In this document: piece after piece, positions 6,367-8,192 of the stretch
How positions within the stretch are numbered: position 1 is the stretch's first letter
How the letters are laid out: every line of letters begins with the position of its first letter
DNA from: Actinomycetota bacterium
GTDB lineage: Bacteria; Actinomycetota; Actinomycetes; S36-B12
Length of the DNA: 8,192 nucleotides
NCBI GenBank assembly: GCA_027729865.1
Contig: JAQCBM010000078.1
Span: 1-8,192 of the forward strand
Direction: 5' to 3'
The notes under the pieces: model-generated
What the model saw: the letters and a program-made list of their open reading frames with translations, nothing else
What the model was told of the DNA's origin: nothing
The model's database searches: none
Program-made: the position numbers and the translations under genes

Positions 6367-6370
6367 GCTC

Positions 6371-7357
6371 ATGAGCACCGTCATCGACATCACCAGCGTG
6401 GGACGTGCCAGCGTCGACGTCCACGGCCACACCTACAAGTTGAGCCCGGTGGAGCGCCGGCTCATCAACAAGCTCGGCGGAGCCCCGTGGACCATCGACC
6501 AGGCGACGCCCGAGGTCGTCAGCGAAGCGTGGGCCGTGTGGACCGCTCTCAGCCGTGCCGCCGGCTACGCCTCCGCCTCACGCTGGTTCACGGACCACGT
6601 CACCAGCCCCAAGTTGGGCAAGGCGGGCATCCCGACCGTCGGGGTGACGCTCCACGCCGCCCGCTCCGCCGGCGACGCCTGGAAGGCGGCCGACAGCGAC
6701 TTCCGGGCCAAGATCGCTGCAGCGCTGAACTGCACCGAGACCGACCTCGACACGGCGCTCGGAGTGAGCTTCTGCCCGATGGCGACGATGGGTTGCATCG
6801 CCGGGTGTGTCACCAACTGCAGCTACCACGCCAGCCTCGACCAGACGCAGAAGACTCGCCTGTTGCGTGACGCCTTCTTCATGATGCGTCCCGACCTCGC
6901 CCTGGCGCTCACGGCCGACCAGTTGCGTCGCACCGTCGCCAAGGCGGGCGGCAAGGACAAGGCCCGTTGGCGGGTGAACATCTCCGATGACATCCGTTGG
7001 GAGGTCGTGGCACCCGGTCTGCTCGACGTCGCCCCGCTCGGCTACACGTACACCAAGTGGTTGCCCGAGGAGCGTCCGGCCATCGAGGGCCTCTCGATCG
7101 TCTACTCGGCCAACGAGCGTTGGACCGACACCGACATTGTCGATGCGTGCGACGCCGGCCATCGAGTCGCTGTCGTGTTCGACGTGCCGAAGAAGAAGTT
7201 GCCCACCGAGTGGAACCAGACGCCCGTCGCCGACGGCGACAGCACCGACGACCTGTACGAGCATCCGGCCGGCGTCATCGTCGGTCTCGCTGTGAAGGGT
7301 CGCACCGGAGAAATCAAGGAGGCCATGGCCCGCACCGGCTTCGCCCGGGCCGCATGA
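6371..7357 (+). CDS. Gp88-like phage/plasmid protein with a Cys cluster
   Basis: This gene codes for 328 residues. The key feature is FCPMATMGCIAGCVTNCSYH at 134-153, with cysteines at 135, 142, 146 and 150. Then come a helical stretch, RWRVNISDDIRWE (199-211), YTYTKW (225-230) and LSIVYSANERW (241-251). A CPxAxxxCxxxC cluster followed by an R-x-N-x-SDD-x-x-W block and a Y-x-Y-T-K segment is, to my knowledge, the pattern of the Gp88 family (named from a mycobacteriophage product), found in phages and mobile elements. Its biochemical role is not established. The cysteines suggest a metal or iron-sulfur site. The N-terminal 130 residues are helical and not recognised. The start has GAAGGGAG ten bases upstream, within a structured leader, and a terminator follows, so this is a monocistronic unit. 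Codon use is strongly G/C at third positions, like a resident gene and unlike the R-M block. The family call is from memory of the motif and is moderate. Confidence 0.7.
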   Translation: MSTVIDITSVGRASVDVHGHTYKLSPVERRLINKLGGAPWTIDQATPEVVSEAWAVWTALSRAAGYASASRWFTDHVTSPKLGKAGIPTVGVTLHAARSAGDAWKAADSDFRAKIAAALNCTETDLDTALGVSFCPMATMGCIAGCVTNCSYHASLDQTQKTRLLRDAFFMMRPDLALALTADQLRRTVAKAGGKDKARWRVNISDDIRWEVVAPGLLDVAPLGYTYTKWLPEERPAIEGLSIVYSANERWTDTDIVDACDAGHRVAVVFDVPKKKLPTEWNQTPVADGDSTDDLYEHPAGVIVGLAVKGRTGEIKEAMARTGFARAA

Positions 7358-7393
7358 CACACACCACCCACAACTGAAACCCTCGCAGCACCG

Positions 7394-7425
7394 AGGCGCC
7401 GACCCAGGAGGGCGGCGCCTTTCGT
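7394..7425 (+). terminator. Intrinsic terminator after the Gp88-like gene
   Basis: AGGCGCCG (7394-7401) pairs perfectly with CGGCGCCT (7413-7420) around an 11-base loop, followed by TTTCGTGCGTTTT. It lies 37 bases after the stop at 7357 and before the convergent gene ending at 7455. The T tract is interrupted, as is common in high-GC hosts. In the reverse direction there is no T tract. Confidence 0.7.
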
Positions 7426-7454
7426 GCGTTTTCGGGCAGGCACGCGTCGATCGT

Positions 7455-7640
7455 CTACCGGCGGAGCCGGAAGCGATCGAGCTTCCAGAGCGTCACGAGC
7501 GCCGTGCGGATCGCTTCGCCACGGCGCAGGCCGCGACGCTCACCCTGTTCGAACAGCATGTCGAACCGGCGGTCATCGAGGTACTCGAGCAACTCGCCGG
7601 CGGGAACGCCGTTGTCGTTGATGGGTTGTCGTGGCTGCAT
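7455..7640 (-). CDS. Small protein, possible ribbon-helix-helix DNA-binding type
   Basis: This gene codes for 61 residues from the ATG at 7640, with TAGGAC about nine bases upstream. A further in-frame start at 7679 would add 13 residues of unlikely composition. I do not recognise the family. The second half, RRFDMLFEQGERRGLRRGEAIRTALVTLW split as a short strand, a helix and then a LRRGEAIRTALVTL helix, resembles the SRSEAIREAL helix of ribbon-helix-helix repressors and antitoxins. The C-terminus is very basic (KLDRFRLRR), fitting nucleic acid binding. It lies 48 bases after the stop of the membrane protein gene on the same strand, so the pair is probably an operon. No toxin partner is evident. 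Confidence 0.5.
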   Translation of the reverse strand: MQPRQPINDNGVPAGELLEYLDDRRFDMLFEQGERRGLRRGEAIRTALVTLWKLDRFRLRR

Positions 7641-7688
7641 CGTGGACAAAGTCCTACCGCGCGGTGGCCCAAACACCACCGAGGGCAG

Positions 7689-7973
7689 TCAGTCGAAGAT
7701 GTTCGAGAGACCGAACAGCAGGATCTGGGTGCCAATCCCGACGAGCACTGCGTAGAAGGCACGCCGTGACCAGAGCGCCGTCATGGCGAGGCGATGGAAC
7801 TGCCAGGCCTCACGCTGTTTCAGGTCGGAGTCCCGCATCAAGAAGAGCCAGGTCGCCTCGAACGGGGTCGCCATGTCGATCTGGCGTGCGATCCACTGGT
7901 ACGGATCCTCGTCGTCGCGCCGCTCGAACTCAGCGCGGCGTTCGGCACTCACGGTGTAGCGGCGTCGTCTCAT
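7689..7973 (-). CDS. Small protein with C-terminal membrane segment
   Basis: This gene codes for 94 residues from the ATG at 7973. The N-terminal part is highly charged (MRRRRYTVSAERRAEFERRDDED), the middle is amphipathic with several aromatic residues, and residues 73-91 (FYAVLVGIGTQILLFGLSN) are a clear single transmembrane helix three residues from the end. That is a tail-anchored-like layout with the charged part in the cytoplasm. I do not recognise the family. The ATG at 8033 has a better ribosome site (ACAGGA, seven bases) and would add 20 residues, but third-position GC drops sharply upstream of 7973, so the shorter form is preferred. It is upstream of the 61-residue gene on the same strand. 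Confidence 0.55.
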   Translation of the reverse strand: MRRRRYTVSAERRAEFERRDDEDPYQWIARQIDMATPFEATWLFLMRDSDLKQREAWQFHRLAMTALWSRRAFYAVLVGIGTQILLFGLSNIFD

Positions 7974-8031
7974 GCTGCCAGCGTCGCACGAGGGTGTGGC
8001 ACGCTGCCGGCAAGCAACTGTTCGACGCGTC

Positions 8032-8066
8032 ATGACATCGTCCTGTGATGCTGTACCTTCGACACA
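8032..8066 (+). promoter_or_regulatory. Candidate promoter for a leaderless transcript
   Basis: ATGACA (8032-8037, one mismatch to TTGACA) is followed after 16 bases by TACCTT (8054-8059, fits TANNNT). The expected start of transcription is about seven bases after the -10 box, which falls on the ATG at 8066. Leaderless messages are frequent in actinobacteria. The match could be chance. Confidence 0.35.
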
Positions 8067-8149
8067 TGAACCCACCTACGGCGAATGCCGGAAGTGGGGA
8101 GAACCCCAAGAACCTGTGTGCGATTCCCCCCTCGCCCACCAACCGGTGA
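8066..8149 (+). CDS. Possible 27-residue leader peptide
   Basis: This short ORF begins at the predicted transcription start and has no ribosome site, as expected if leaderless. The product is rich in Pro, Asn and Ser (MNPPTANAGSGENPKN then LCAIPPSPTNR), with no membrane segment. It lies entirely over alternative hairpins and ends about 27 bases before a Shine-Dalgarno plus TTG. A leader-peptide role is inference. A competing minus-strand ORF (8142-7930) also covers the region and looks like a shadow. Confidence 0.25.
   Translation: MNPPTANAGSGENPKNLCAIPPSPTNR
8088..8146 (+). promoter_or_regulatory. Alternative RNA stems, attenuator-like
   Basis: The outer structure pairs CCGG (8088-8091) with CCGG (8143-8146) and GTGGGGAG (8094-8101) with CTC-G-CCCAC (8131-8139, one bulged G). 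The inner hairpin GGGG (8096-8099)-AGAA-CCCC (8104-8107) uses the same G run and excludes the outer stem. No T tract follows within the window. Confidence 0.4.
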
Positions 8150-8176
8150 TCTGAGTGGGCCTCCTGGGAGGATTCG

Positions 8177-8192
8177 TTGACGTCGTTGACGT
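8177..8192 (+). CDS. Possible gene start running off the right edge
   Basis: GGGAGGA at 8166-8172 is a strong ribosome site, with a TTG four bases later (8177) and another at 8186. Only about five codons are visible (TTG ACG TCG TTG ACG), so no product can be named. The last bases are two copies of the 9-base unit GTTGACGTC, the second cut by the edge, which could be coding or part of a repeat. Confidence 0.3.

Noticed and set aside
6578..7360. 260-codon minus-strand ORF opposite the Gp88-like gene
   Set aside because: It is a shadow of a gene with strong third-position GC; the sense frame has the Cys cluster, ribosome site and terminator.
8115..8142. Sequence resembling the 3' end of a tRNA (GATTCCCCCCTCGCCCACCA)
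   Set aside because: No matching acceptor arm upstream, no TTC in the T loop position and no G run to pair with the C run, so neither a tRNA nor a clear tRNA-derived attachment site.
1..8192. Avoidance of GGATC/GATCC as proof of the restriction site
   Set aside because: Several copies are present by eye (for example near 1216, 1788 and 4343), and one window is too short for a meaningful count. A functional methylase would also remove the need for avoidance.

Overview
The window is GC-rich and has strong G/C third-position bias in most genes, frequent GTG starts and short, tightly packed gene groups. This fits a high-GC actinobacterium. The gene content looks like accessory DNA (plasmid, integrated element or prophage) and not core chromosome: a winged-helix replication- or regulation-type protein, a complete restriction-modification operon, a protein resembling the phage Gp88 family, and several small orphan proteins. 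I see no rRNA, tRNA, CRISPR array or insertion sequence.

Layout. (1) Positions 1-719, minus strand: 5' part of a helix-turn-helix protein that runs off the left edge. (2) Positions 720-989: a divergent non-coding stretch with a tandem run of degenerate 10-11 bp repeats, alternative G/C hairpins and a perfect 12-bp inverted repeat. (3) Positions 990-2206, plus strand: a two-gene unit made of a Cys-rich membrane-anchored protein and, overlapping it by one base, an exported matrixin-type zinc metalloprotease. (4) Positions 2254-5855, minus strand: a three-gene type IIS-like R-M operon, read in the order Dam-like adenine methyltransferase, second D12-class adenine methyltransferase (ATGA overlap), then AlwI-family endonuclease. 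(5) Positions 5856-6370: about 500 bases without a convincing gene, ending in repeats and a highly structured leader. (6) Positions 6371-7357, plus strand: Gp88-like Cys-cluster protein, followed by a terminator. (7) Positions 7455-7973, minus strand: two small genes, one for a protein with a C-terminal membrane segment and one possibly ribbon-helix-helix. (8) Positions 8032-8192, plus strand: a candidate leaderless promoter with a 27-codon ORF over alternative hairpins, then a Shine-Dalgarno and a possible gene start at the right edge.

How the parts work together. The two methyltransferases should protect the two strands of the endonuclease's presumably asymmetric site; the order M-M-R fits protection before cleavage. 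The metalloprotease and its Cys-rich partner look translationally linked and both act at or outside the membrane. The Gp88-like gene is a stand-alone unit with its own leader and terminator. The most unusual material is in the non-coding DNA: the repeat array beside the helix-turn-helix gene, and the mutually exclusive hairpins before the Gp88-like gene and at the right end.
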